Below are positions 9,179 through 16,829 of a stretch of DNA of 64,000 nt, in pieces. Under the pieces are notes generated by a model that was not told the origin of the DNA, made no database searches, and saw only the letters and a list, made by a program, of their open reading frames with translations. The stretch is from CAVPCY01 sp963770765 (lineage in GTDB: Bacteria; Actinomycetota; Coriobacteriia; Anaerosomatales; PHET01). The DNA lies in assembly GCA_963770765.1 (NCBI GenBank), contig CAVYQS010000012.1, positions 485,204-549,203 of the forward strand, in the 5' to 3' direction. Position 1 is the stretch's first letter. Each line of letters begins with the position of its first letter. The position numbers and the translations under genes are program-made.

Positions 9179-9531
9179 TTGAGTGCCCCCTCCTTCCACG
9201 CGTATGCGAGGCCGCCCAGGAGGATGGTGACGAAGATGATCATCTCGATGAACACGAACCACCCCACGCCAGGCTGGCCGAACGTGACCGCCCACGGGTA
9301 GAGGAAGACCGTCTCGATATCGAAGATCACGTAGAGGAGGGCGTACACGTAGTACCCCGAGCGGAACTGCACCCAAGGCCCGCCGATCGGCTCGACGCCG
9401 CATTCGTAGGTCTCACCCTTGGCGCGAGAGGGCTTCTTCGGAGAGAGCAGCCACGACGCTGTCAGGGTGGCTGCAACGAACAGCGCGCCCACAACGACGA
9501 ACCCTGCGATGACCATCCGCTCGAGCTCCAC
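9169..9531 (-). CDS. nuoA: NADH-quinone oxidoreductase subunit A
   Basis: NuoA is a three-helix membrane subunit at the quinone-site junction. The product has the conserved YECGVEP loop (the Cys used as a conformational marker in complex I), then YYVYALLYVIFDIETVFLYPWA with the family Asp/Glu pair. The GTG at 9531 gives 120 residues and has AGGAG very close before it; ATG at 9516 (five codons in) has GGAG at a better distance, so either could be used. It is the first gene of the nuo operon; the preceding 292 bp hold no gene. Confidence 0.95.
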   Translation of the reverse strand: MELERMVIAGFVVVGALFVAATLTASWLLSPKKPSRAKGETYECGVEPIGGPWVQFRSGYYVYALLYVIFDIETVFLYPWAVTFGQPGVGWFVFIEMIIFVTILLGGLAYAWKEGALKWR

Positions 9532-9714
9532 GCTCCTGAGTGCCCTTCGTCCGGGTGTGGCCCCTAGAGGACCGCTCGACGGCGCATCGACACCGCCGAG
9601 AAAGTCAGAGGGTCGAGGCGTTGTCGGACAGTACCATACGCCTAAGCGACGCTCGCCAGCGAGCGGGGGTTTCCGTCGGTGAACGGCGTCTGCTCGGCGG
9701 TGGGCGGTAGTGCG

Positions 9715-9730
9715 ATACCCGCGCGGGTAT
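9715..9730. promoter_or_regulatory. Perfect 16-bp palindrome resembling a CsoR/CstR operator
   Basis: The sequence ATACCCGCGCGGGTAT is its own reverse complement. It lies in the 292-bp gene-free interval (9532-9823) between the esterase stop and nuoA, about 185 bp upstream of the nuoA start. Operators of the CsoR/CstR repressor family share the form TACCC-spacer-GGGTA, which this site fits exactly with a 4-bp spacer. No CsoR-like gene is present in the window. I could not place a confident nuo promoter in the same interval. Function as an operator is inference from shape alone; a short stem-loop is the alternative. Confidence 0.4.
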
Positions 9731-9823
9731 TATTGCCACACCGATCGGAGCGGGCCTGGCCCTGAGGGGTAGGCGCGGAGCCGCTGGACCCGAACCCCGC
9801 TCGCGGCGGCGGATCGCTTCCGA

Positions 9824-10708
9824 TCAGTCGGGATACGCCAGATCGGTGATCGCCTCCACGGTCGCGGTCTGTGGCTCACCGGCCTGCATGTGGCCCACTT
9901 CGAGCCTCTCCACGCTCGCGTCGTGGCCGAGGCTGTTCATCCGCGCGGCCAGCGAGCTGGTCTCGTCGAAGTCCAGAGTCGCGACGAAGAACCGGTACGG
10001 GGCATCCGCGCGAACCTTCGCGCTGCTCAAGTAGGTCTCCGGGTTGATCTTGTCCCAGGTGGCGGGGTCCTTGTCGTAGCGCCGACGAAGCTCCTCGGTC
10101 CAGAGCAGCTCCCTGAAGGGCACCACGCCATCCAGCGAGACATAGGCATCGGGCATCGCGTTCACCTCGCGGGGGAACGCGCCGGTCCCGAACCGGTCCC
10201 CCGCGAGCATCGTGGTCATCGCGAATGTGCCACCGAGTGAATGGCCCACGATCACCACACGCTCCGGATCCCCTCCGTACCGTTCCGCGTGCAGCCGGAC
10301 GAATCGCATGGCGTCGGCGATGTCGTCCAGCCCGTTCGTGACCGTCGTCTGTCGGGGGTCCTCCCCTGACGGCAGAGCGTCGCCCCACTCCGGCAGGAAG
10401 ACCGCGGTGCCCTCCTCGGAAACGGATTCGGCCAGCTTCTGGTAGACGGCCGTCTCGGCATTGTAGCCGTGCAGAATGACGACGCAGGGTGCGGGCTCGG
10501 CGCCGTCGGACGGCAGAATCGCCATCGAGGATCCGGGCTTGTACTCGACGGAGGTGATCGGGCCTCGCACGACTTCTTCGAACGGGAAGCCCGTTCCCGC
10601 CGCGGAGGGCTGCGGGGTCCGGGCCGACTCGGGGCCGTGGGCCGCTTCGACCGCACATCCCGACGCGAGAAGCAGCGACGCCAGCAGAATGACCGCGACA
10701 CGCCTCAT
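9824..10708 (-). CDS. Lipoprotein alpha/beta hydrolase (esterase/lipase-like)
   Basis: The protein starts with a lipoprotein signal peptide (MRRVAVILLASLLLASGC), with the lipobox Cys at residue 18, so it is probably exported and lipid-anchored. The rest is an alpha/beta-hydrolase fold. An HGYNA oxyanion strand lies near residue 80, the nucleophile elbow GHSLGG near residue 155-160, a candidate acid in the TLDFDETSS region near residue 245 and a candidate catalytic His in EVGHMQAGE close to the C-terminus. The substrate cannot be told; the layout is that of chlorophyllase/dienelactone-type or small-ester hydrolases. It stands alone, with the nuo operon downstream and tRNA-Thr upstream, 290 and 128 bp away. 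Confidence 0.8.
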   Translation of the reverse strand: MRRVAVILLASLLLASGCAVEAAHGPESARTPQPSAAGTGFPFEEVVRGPITSVEYKPGSSMAILPSDGAEPAPCVVILHGYNAETAVYQKLAESVSEEGTAVFLPEWGDALPSGEDPRQTTVTNGLDDIADAMRFVRLHAERYGGDPERVVIVGHSLGGTFAMTTMLAGDRFGTGAFPREVNAMPDAYVSLDGVVPFRELLWTEELRRRYDKDPATWDKINPETYLSSAKVRADAPYRFFVATLDFDETSSLAARMNSLGHDASVERLEVGHMQAGEPQTATVEAITDLAYPD

Positions 10709-10783
10709 GTGCAGGTTCCTCCTACAGCCAAGGGGTGACAGGAGTATTCCCCATCAGGGCGAGGCACCGTGACCCCAAAGAAG

Positions 10784-10825
10784 CGACCCCCACCTGTCTC
10801 GGGGTGATCCCGAAGGTGGGGGTCG
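10784..10825 (-). terminator. Rho-independent terminator after tRNA-Thr
   Basis: A 12-bp perfect inverted repeat (arms 10784-10795 and 10814-10825, GC-rich, 18-nt loop) sits just beyond the 3' end of the tRNA. On the minus strand it is followed by a T-rich stretch (CTTCTTTGG). This is a reasonable terminator for the mdh-to-tRNA transcription unit. Confidence 0.65.
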
Positions 10826-10836
10826 TCATGGTGTCG

Positions 10837-10912
10837 TGGAGCCGACGAGCGGATTCGAACCGCTGACCTGCGCATTACGAGTGCGCTGCTCTACCAGCTG
10901 AGCTACGTCGGC
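10837..10912 (-). tRNA. tRNA-Thr, anticodon CGT
   Basis: Read on the minus strand, the 76-nt sequence folds into a full cloverleaf. It has acceptor GCCGACG/CGTCGGC, a D arm with GCTCAGCTGGTAGAGC, an anticodon arm GCGCA-CTCGTAA-TGCGC with anticodon CGT, and a T arm with GGTTCGAATCC. The CCA end is encoded, with T as discriminator. Anticodon CGU decodes ACG threonine, a common codon in GC-rich genomes. It lies 23 bp after the corrected end of ricT and is followed by a terminator, so it is probably processed from the ricT transcript. Confidence 0.97.
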
Positions 10913-10935
10913 ATCTGGTCGTGCGTTGTCAAAGC

Positions 10936-12172
10936 CTACTCGGCGCTCGCGCCGCCGCCCGCCACCGCCGGGCCTGCGCCGCCTGCGCCTGCGGCGCACG
11001 GCGGGCTGTCCGCCGCTCGCGTCGCCGGCGCCCGCTGCCGGTTCGGAACCGCCGCCCGGCTTGGCCGCCGTCTGCGGTTGAGCCGCTGCGCCGGACTGCT
11101 TCGCCTGGCCCTCGCCCGGCGCTTCGCCGCCCGACTTGCCACCTCCGCGACGCCGGCGCTTGCGCCCGCCGCCGCTCGGCTTCTCGCCTTGCTTGTCACT
11201 CTGCTTCTGAGCCGGCTTCTCGGCCGGCTGCGGCCGCGCCGGTTGGCTCGACCGCTCCGAACGCATCTTCGGCTCGGGCATCAAGGCCGGCTCCGACTCC
11301 GTCGCCAGCGCGATCGCAGCGGCGTTACCGACCTGCTCCAGGGTCTCTCGGCTCACCTGGCACGGACACCCGCTACCCTTGGCGCACGTCATGCCGCTGA
11401 GCGGGACCGTGACCCTGCTGCCGTCCTCGAAGCGCATCCCGACCATCTCGCGCGGCGTGTTGAGCTCAGTGACCTTGGCGAGGCCAACAGCCGTATCGAT
11501 GATCGCACCCTTCTTGGGCGCCCTGCCCTTGAAGTCCTTGTACGCATCGAACTCATAGCGCAAACAGCACATGAGTCTGCCGCAGAGTCCCGAGATTTTC
11601 AAGGGGTTGAGCGGCAGATCCTGCTCCTTGGCCATCCGGATCGACACGGGCTGGAAGTCGCCGCCGAAGCGCACGCAGCACAGCACCTGTCCGCAATGAC
11701 CCACACCGCCCACGGCGCGCGCCTCGTCACGCACTCCCACCTGCCGCATGTCGATGCGTGCGTGGAACCTCGCCGCGAGCTCTTTGACCAGCTCGCGGAA
11801 GTCCACGCGCTCCTCGGCGGAGAAGTAGAAGATGATCTTGTCGCCGCCGAGGAGGTACTCGACGTCGATAGGCTTCATGTCGAGCCCGTACTCCTCGACG
11901 AGCGAACGGAAGACCGGCAGCGCCTCGAGCTCACGATCCTCGAGCTCGGCGATGCGCGTCAAGTCCTCCTCGTTCGCCACTCGCGCGACAGGCTTCAAGG
12001 GCGCAGGCAACTGGTCGTTGCGCACCTCGTGGGGCGGCTGAACGACCGTGCCGATTTCAGTTCCACGCTCGGTCTCGACGATCACGAGGTCTCCCTCTGC
12101 GGGCACAGAGCCAGCAGGATCGAACCACAGAGTCTTCGAGAACCGGAGACGGACCCCCACTACCGTGGGCAT
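10936..12172 (-). CDS. ricT: RicT/YaaT-like PSP1-domain protein, C-terminal frameshift
   Basis: This matches the PSP1 domain of RicT (YaaT), a Fe-S-binding member of the RicA/F/T complex that in Bacillus promotes RNase Y-dependent RNA maturation. The cysteine set is visible at C160, C165, C166, C197, C202 and C203, in CGQVLCC and CGRLMCC. After residue 290 comes a low-complexity K/R/G/P-rich tail of about 120 residues. As printed the frame runs on through tRNA-Thr, giving a meaningless C-terminus. Removing one base from the CCC run near 10958-10960 ends the protein as GGGASAE with TAG at 10936. Its start overlaps holB by 13 bp, the same holB-ricT pairing as in Firmicutes. Confidence 0.85.
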
Positions 12173-13284
12173 CGCATGACCTCCCGGAGATCGAACAGCA
12201 TGGCCTCGATGGCCAACTGGGGGCTCACATTATACGAGATGCGCCGTCTTGCCTCGTTCACGGCGCCAAGTGCCGCTGCCGCGGCGGCCGGAGTGATGAC
12301 CGCACCGACCTCTTCCATGGCGTCGGCGGCGTCGGCGTTCACGACCAGATCGGCCACTCCTTGCGATATCACCAAGCAATCCCGAAGCCAGCTCTCGGCG
12401 ACGTTGAGCACCTCGGCGACGCCTTCGCGCTCTCGAGCCGTCAGTTCGCGCTTGTTGCGGTCCTCGATGGACTTCATCGCGCCCTTGCCCAGGAAGTCCG
12501 CGTTCGACGCGATCTCGGCGGCTTGTAGCGTCTTCACGTCCTCCAGCGGTGCCTTCACCGCCGTGAGCAGGTCCCGCGCACCTACGAGGACATCGTAGTC
12601 GTCCATCGCCGTCAGGTCCTTGAGCACCCGCAGGATCGTGGCCCGCGCAGCCCGCCGAGAAGGGCTGCTGAGAAAGTCGCGCGCTCGAGCCGTGACGCCT
12701 CCTGCGGCGGCGAGCGCCGTCGCGGCCTCGACCGGGTCGGCCCCGGTCTGGCTCACCAGCACCGCGGTCGCCTCGGACGGCGGGATGCGACGGAACCGTA
12801 CGACCTGACAGCGCGAGGCGATCGTGGGGAGAACCCGGTCGTAGGAGTGCGACAGCAGCACGATCACGACGTCGTCGGGGGGCTCTTCGAGCGTCTTCAG
12901 GAAGGCGTTGGCCGACGAGTCGTTGAACAGGTCCGCGCTCTCGAAGATGTAGACCTTGTACGGTCCCTCGACCGGAGCCAGAGACGTGTCGCGGATCACG
13001 TCACGGATCTGATCGGCGAGATAGCCGGCCGCCCCCTCCGGCGAGATGATGTGAAGATCGGGATGGGTCCGCCGGCGCACGCGGGTACAGGCCGCACACA
13101 CCCCGCAGCCGTCGTCGTCGCAGTAGAGCGCGCACGCCATCGCTACCGCGGCGGTCTTCTTGCCCGCACCGGGAGGCCCGACGAACAGGTAGGCATGGCC
13201 CACTCGACCTGCCGACGTGACCGTCTTGAGGAACTGCGCCACCCGGTCCTGGCCCACCATGTCATCCCATACACAGCGCGTCAT
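12160..13284 (-). CDS. holB: DNA polymerase III subunit delta'
   Basis: This is a clamp-loader subunit of the replicative polymerase, a AAA+ protein related to DnaX. The 374-residue product has a Walker A motif GPPGAGKK at residues 36-43, a zinc module with C55, C60, C63 and C66, an ESADLFNDSSANAFLKTLEEPP segment (sensor/Walker B region) and the SRC motif in ASRCQVVRF. A conserved Walker A in delta' is usual in actinobacteria and Firmicutes. The ATG overlaps the tmk TGA. It sits between tmk and ricT, the order tmk-holB-ricT also seen in Bacillus. Confidence 0.92.
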   Translation of the reverse strand: MTRCVWDDMVGQDRVAQFLKTVTSAGRVGHAYLFVGPPGAGKKTAAVAMACALYCDDDGCGVCAACTRVRRRTHPDLHIISPEGAAGYLADQIRDVIRDTSLAPVEGPYKVYIFESADLFNDSSANAFLKTLEEPPDDVVIVLLSHSYDRVLPTIASRCQVVRFRRIPPSEATAVLVSQTGADPVEAATALAAAGGVTARARDFLSSPSRRAARATILRVLKDLTAMDDYDVLVGARDLLTAVKAPLEDVKTLQAAEIASNADFLGKGAMKSIEDRNKRELTAREREGVAEVLNVAESWLRDCLVISQGVADLVVNADAADAMEEVGAVITPAAAAAALGAVNEARRRISYNVSPQLAIEAMLFDLREVMRCPR

Positions 13285-13931
13285 GCGCTGTCACCCATGG
13301 CGCGGCGCACTGCCGGGATGTCGCGAAGCGCCGCGCGGACCGCCGAAGCGACCTCGTCCACACCGCCGCTCGCATCCACGACCCGAACCCGCTCCGGGTG
13401 CTCGAGCGCGATCGCGAGGAACCCGCTGCGCACGCGCTCGTGAAACGCGAGATCCTCGCTTTCGAGCCGGTCGGCCCCCTGGCTTGTGGCCCGGCCGATC
13501 CCGAGCGCGGGGTCGATGTCGAGCACCAGTGTGCGGTCGGGCCGCAGCCCTCCCGTCGCCGCCGTATTGAGCTGGTCGATCTCGCCGGTCGGCAGTCCGC
13601 GGCCAAAGCCTTGATACGCGACGGACGAATCGAAGAAGCGGTCGCAGAGCACGACCTCCCCGGCATCGAGTGCCGGCCCTATGACCTCGGCGACCAGCTG
13701 GGCCCGTGCCGCCTCGTAGAGCAGGAGCTCGGCGCGTGCGTCGAGGCCCGAGTTCTCCGGGTCCAGCAGGATCGCACGGATGGCCTCGCCGATCTCGGTG
13801 CCGCCCGGTTCGCGCAACACCCTGACAGCGAGTCCCCCGGCACTGAGATCGCGGGCGAGCGAGGCGATCTGGGTCGACTTCCCCGACCCCTCGGGCCCCT
13901 CGAAGGTCACGAACACGCCACGCTCGGTCAC
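13281..13931 (-). CDS. tmk: Thymidylate kinase
   Basis: This enzyme phosphorylates dTMP to dTDP for DNA synthesis. The 216-residue protein has the P-loop GPEGSGKST at residues 12-20, the TMP-binding REPGGTEIGEAIR region with the conserved RxPGGT motif near residue 41, and the DRFFDSSVAYQG motif with the DR pair of the family. Length is normal. The GTG start at 13931 overlaps the TGA of the fumarate hydratase beta gene, so it is translationally coupled to a TCA-cycle enzyme, an unusual partner. holB follows with an ATGA overlap. Confidence 0.94.
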   Translation of the reverse strand: MTERGVFVTFEGPEGSGKSTQIASLARDLSAGGLAVRVLREPGGTEIGEAIRAILLDPENSGLDARAELLLYEAARAQLVAEVIGPALDAGEVVLCDRFFDSSVAYQGFGRGLPTGEIDQLNTAATGGLRPDRTLVLDIDPALGIGRATSQGADRLESEDLAFHERVRSGFLAIALEHPERVRVVDASGGVDEVASAVRAALRDIPAVRRAMGDSA

Positions 13932-14500
13932 AGCGCATCACCTGTCTGCGTGCGCCACTGTGCCGGCGCCTGCGAGTAGAGGTCGGTACCGGTCACGTCG
14001 ATGGCGACGAACGCCGGAAAGCCATCGAGGGTCATCCTCACGAGCGCCTCGGTCCCGAGGTCTTCCCACGCCACCGGTACCGCTTCTGTGACGTAGGTCG
14101 CCAGGAGCGCGGCGGCTCCACCCACGGCGGCGAAGTAGACCGCGCCGTACTGCGCACACGCGACCCTGACGCTCTCGGATCGCGAGCCCTTGCCGATCGT
14201 CGCGGCGATGCCCGAAGCGAGCAACCGCGGAGTCGCCGCATCCATGCGCTTGGCGGTGGTGGGTCCTACCGCTCCTGCGGGACGGCCCGCAGCGGCCGGC
14301 GTGGGGCCCGCATAGAACAGCGTCTGGCCGGCCAGTCCGAACGGCAGCTCACCGGTCGCGTCGACCGCCGCCAGGAGCCGCGTGTGTGTCGCGTCGCGCG
14401 CGGTGAAGACGGGTCCGTAGAGGCGCACCTCGTCGCCGGCTCGCAGAGCGGCCGATACCGCCGGGTCGACAGGCAGATCGACTCGGATCGGATCAGACAC
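13928..14500 (-). CDS. Class I fumarate hydratase, beta subunit
   Basis: This is the small subunit of the two-subunit, oxygen-sensitive [4Fe-4S] fumarate hydratase (malate to fumarate and back). It carries the family signatures RLYGPVFTARDATHTRL, YAGPTPAAAGRPAGAVGPTTAKRMD near residue 80 and AIGKGS-like ATIGKGSRS near residue 115. I start it at GTG 14500, with GAGGAGG seven bases upstream, giving about 190 residues; the start overlaps the MFS stop. It is separated from its alpha subunit by the MFS gene, whereas the two are normally adjacent. L(+)-tartrate dehydratase is the alternative activity; mdh next to the alpha subunit favours fumarase. Confidence 0.88.
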   Translation of the reverse strand: MSDPIRVDLPVDPAVSAALRAGDEVRLYGPVFTARDATHTRLLAAVDATGELPFGLAGQTLFYAGPTPAAAGRPAGAVGPTTAKRMDAATPRLLASGIAATIGKGSRSESVRVACAQYGAVYFAAVGGAAALLATYVTEAVPVAWEDLGTEALVRMTLDGFPAFVAIDVTGTDLYSQAPAQWRTQTGDAL

Positions 14501-15989
14501 GAGCGACCTCCTCGCACGATTCGGCGCCCGACCCGGCATCCGCTTCGCATTCGCGCCAGCTCAGAGCGCGGAACCCATAGACGGCCGCTCCGATCACGAG
14601 GAGCGCAGACAACTGCAGCGTGATGCGCGAGCCCGTGAGCGTCACCGACGATGGAGCCAGCCCGTTTCGCACGATGATGTCTTCGACGATGGACCCGATG
14701 AAGTCGGCCAGTGGAGCCATGACGACCATCGAGACCAGCAGCGACACCTTCACCACCGACTCCATCGCCGTGAACACCCGACCGCGCAACTCGTCGGCGG
14801 TCGTCTTGACGATATAGCTGTTCCCGGCAACGGTCACCGTCGCGATGCACGCACCGGCCAGCGCCGCGAAGATGCTCGCGATCCAGTACGTGTTCACGCT
14901 GGCGAAGCCGAGCAGCGAGCCACCGAACGCCGCAACGCTGCCCGCGAACAGAAGCTGGAGCCTCACGCGGCCCTCGAACCGAGGGACCACGAGTGCACCC
15001 GCCACCATGCCGAACGCCATGAACACGAGCATGAACGTCGTGGGTGTCGCCGTGAGCTGTTGGAGCTGGACGAACCGGTCCGAGAAGGGCAGTGCGCCCG
15101 TCAGGTTCTCCTGCACGTAGGTGGTCCCCACGGGAATGATCGCGCCACCACCCAGGATCGCGAGGCCGATCGTCACCAGCAGCGCCCGCAGCTCCTTGTG
15201 CTCACCCAGGAAGCGGAACGACTCGATGACATCCTTGCCGATGAGGCCCACCGACAGGGGCTGCCCGGCTTGGGCCGGCCTCGCGTCAACGCGGATGGTG
15301 GAGATCAGAGCCGCCGAGATCAGGAACGTGAAGATGTCCAAGATGACGCCTGCTCGCGGACCGAGGAGTGCCGGCGCCGCGAGCCCCACCAGATCGTTCA
15401 CGATCGGCAGGTCGGCGGTCATCACCCCACGAACGATCGCCTCGAACCCGGCGAGGATACCTGCGGCTGCGGTGAGCCCGATGAGCATCGACGCCTGCTG
15501 CGTGGTGTAGGCCAGACCATTCGCTGCGGTGATGTCGTCTTCTTCGACCAGGTACGGGATCAGCGCGTTCCGCGCCGGCCAGAAGAACAACGACGCGGTC
15601 TCCATGAGCAGGACCGCGAGGTAGATGATCGCGAGTGAGTTGGTGAACACGAGTACGACCACGAGAGCGGCCCGCGTGAGGTCGGCTGCGATCATGACCC
15701 TGCGGCGGTCGAACCGGTCGACGAGCACACCCGTGAACGAGCTCAAGACGAGCGCGGGGATGAGCTTGGCGATCAGGATGCCCGCGACGGCGAACGAGGA
15801 CCCTCCGCTGAGCTTGGTGACGAGCGGCATCAGAAAGCCGATGACGAGCCAGTCGCCGATCCCGCTCACGAACTGGGCGTACCACAGCCTGCGGAAGTTC
15901 CTGGTCCTCATCAGGCGACGATACGCTCCGGTCTTGCCCCCGTTGCTCTCTACTGCGACGGGCTGCTCCCGCGCTCCGAGGTCGGTCAT
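14493..15989 (-). CDS. MFS transporter (MFS_3/EntS-like) between fumarase subunits
   Basis: This is a major-facilitator membrane transporter of about 498 residues, with roughly 12 hydrophobic segments. An MFS loop motif follows TM2 (VDRFDRRRVMIAADLTRA, near residue 95) and a long cytoplasmic segment lies in the middle. The overall pattern, with RNFRRLWYAQFVSGIGDWL at the N-terminus, is that of the MFS_3 group, which includes enterobactin and macrolide exporters. The start is ATG at 15989, overlapping the fumarase alpha TGA. Substrate is unknown. Its position inside a C4-acid gene set makes a dicarboxylate or metabolite exporter tempting, but the sequence type points to drug or siderophore efflux. 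Confidence 0.85.
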   Translation of the reverse strand: MTDLGAREQPVAVESNGGKTGAYRRLMRTRNFRRLWYAQFVSGIGDWLVIGFLMPLVTKLSGGSSFAVAGILIAKLIPALVLSSFTGVLVDRFDRRRVMIAADLTRAALVVVLVFTNSLAIIYLAVLLMETASLFFWPARNALIPYLVEEDDITAANGLAYTTQQASMLIGLTAAAGILAGFEAIVRGVMTADLPIVNDLVGLAAPALLGPRAGVILDIFTFLISAALISTIRVDARPAQAGQPLSVGLIGKDVIESFRFLGEHKELRALLVTIGLAILGGGAIIPVGTTYVQENLTGALPFSDRFVQLQQLTATPTTFMLVFMAFGMVAGALVVPRFEGRVRLQLLFAGSVAAFGGSLLGFASVNTYWIASIFAALAGACIATVTVAGNSYIVKTTADELRGRVFTAMESVVKVSLLVSMVVMAPLADFIGSIVEDIIVRNGLAPSSVTLTGSRITLQLSALLVIGAAVYGFRALSWRECEADAGSGAESCEEVARV

Positions 15990-16828
15990 CCGCCCACCTC
16001 GATGGTGGCCGAACGCATCGCGCAGCAGCCCATGTTGACGGCGACGGGAAGTGCGGCGATGTGGCACGGCGCGCTCAGCACGTGGACCGCGAGCGCCGTG
16101 GTGTCCCCGCCAAGCCCCGCCGGTCCGATCCCGGTCGCATTGACCGCGAACAGCAGCTCGGCCTCGAACGCCGCGATCGCGGGGTCCGCCGCCGGTTCGC
16201 CCACAGGGCGCAGAAGCGCCCTCTTCGCGAGCCCGCCCACCTTATCGAAGGTCGCGCCCACGCCGACGCCGATGACCAGCGGCGGGCACGCCCCGGTCGC
16301 CTTCGCCTCGACGGTCTCGAGCACGACGCGCCGGACGCCCTCGAAGCCGGCGTCGGGCGAAAGCATCTCGACCCGGCTCGCGTTGTCGCTGCCGCCGCCC
16401 TTGAGCATCACCCGGACCGTGGCCCCGGCGCCGGGCCTGAACCCGATCTCGACGAAGGCGGGGGTGTTGTCACCGGTGTTGGTGCGGTCGACCAGCGCGT
16501 CGCGCACGACCGACATCCTCAACGCTCCATCCCGGTATGCCTCGGCCACCGCTTCGTCTATGAGAGCGGGCAGGTCGCCGGTCAGGCACTCATCGGCGCC
16601 CAGCTCGATGCGTACCCAGACCGTCCCCGTGTCCTGGCACAGAGGGACACGGTCGCGAGCGGCGATCCCGGCGTTCTCCACGAGCTGCTCGAGAACCGCC
16701 TTCCCCCGCTCGGAGCGTTCTGAGAGGACGGCGGCCCGGATCGCCTGTTCGACGTCGGGGCGCAACTCACAGGCGGCGCGCGGTATGGCATCGCGTACCG
16801 CCCGAGCGATATCTGCGGCCGAGAGCAC
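15986..16828 (-). CDS. Class I fumarate hydratase, alpha subunit
   Basis: This is the catalytic subunit that binds the labile [4Fe-4S] cluster of two-subunit fumarase. Three probable cluster ligands are seen: C64 in VPLCQDTGT, C181 in TGACPPLVIGVGVG and C268 in VNMGCCAMR, with the GGGSDNASR substrate region near residue 144. I choose GTG at 16828 (about 280 residues), two bases after the mdh stop, because the family begins near this point; an in-frame ATG at 16852 would add eight residues and overlap mdh. The MFS gene follows with an ATGA overlap. Confidence 0.9.
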   Translation of the reverse strand: MLSAADIARAVRDAIPRAACELRPDVEQAIRAAVLSERSERGKAVLEQLVENAGIAARDRVPLCQDTGTVWVRIELGADECLTGDLPALIDEAVAEAYRDGALRMSVVRDALVDRTNTGDNTPAFVEIGFRPGAGATVRVMLKGGGSDNASRVEMLSPDAGFEGVRRVVLETVEAKATGACPPLVIGVGVGATFDKVGGLAKRALLRPVGEPAADPAIAAFEAELLFAVNATGIGPAGLGGDTTALAVHVLSAPCHIAALPVAVNMGCCAMRSATIEVGG

Positions 16829-16829
16829 C

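Noticed and set aside
9532..9823. A small gene in the 292-bp interval before nuoA
   Set aside because: The short open frames there have no ribosome-binding site or recognisable product; only the palindrome stands out.
10826..10935. C-terminal extension of RicT containing the DVAQLVEQRTRN-type sequence
   Set aside because: That peptide is the familiar translation of a tRNA gene and results from the frameshift at 10958-10960.
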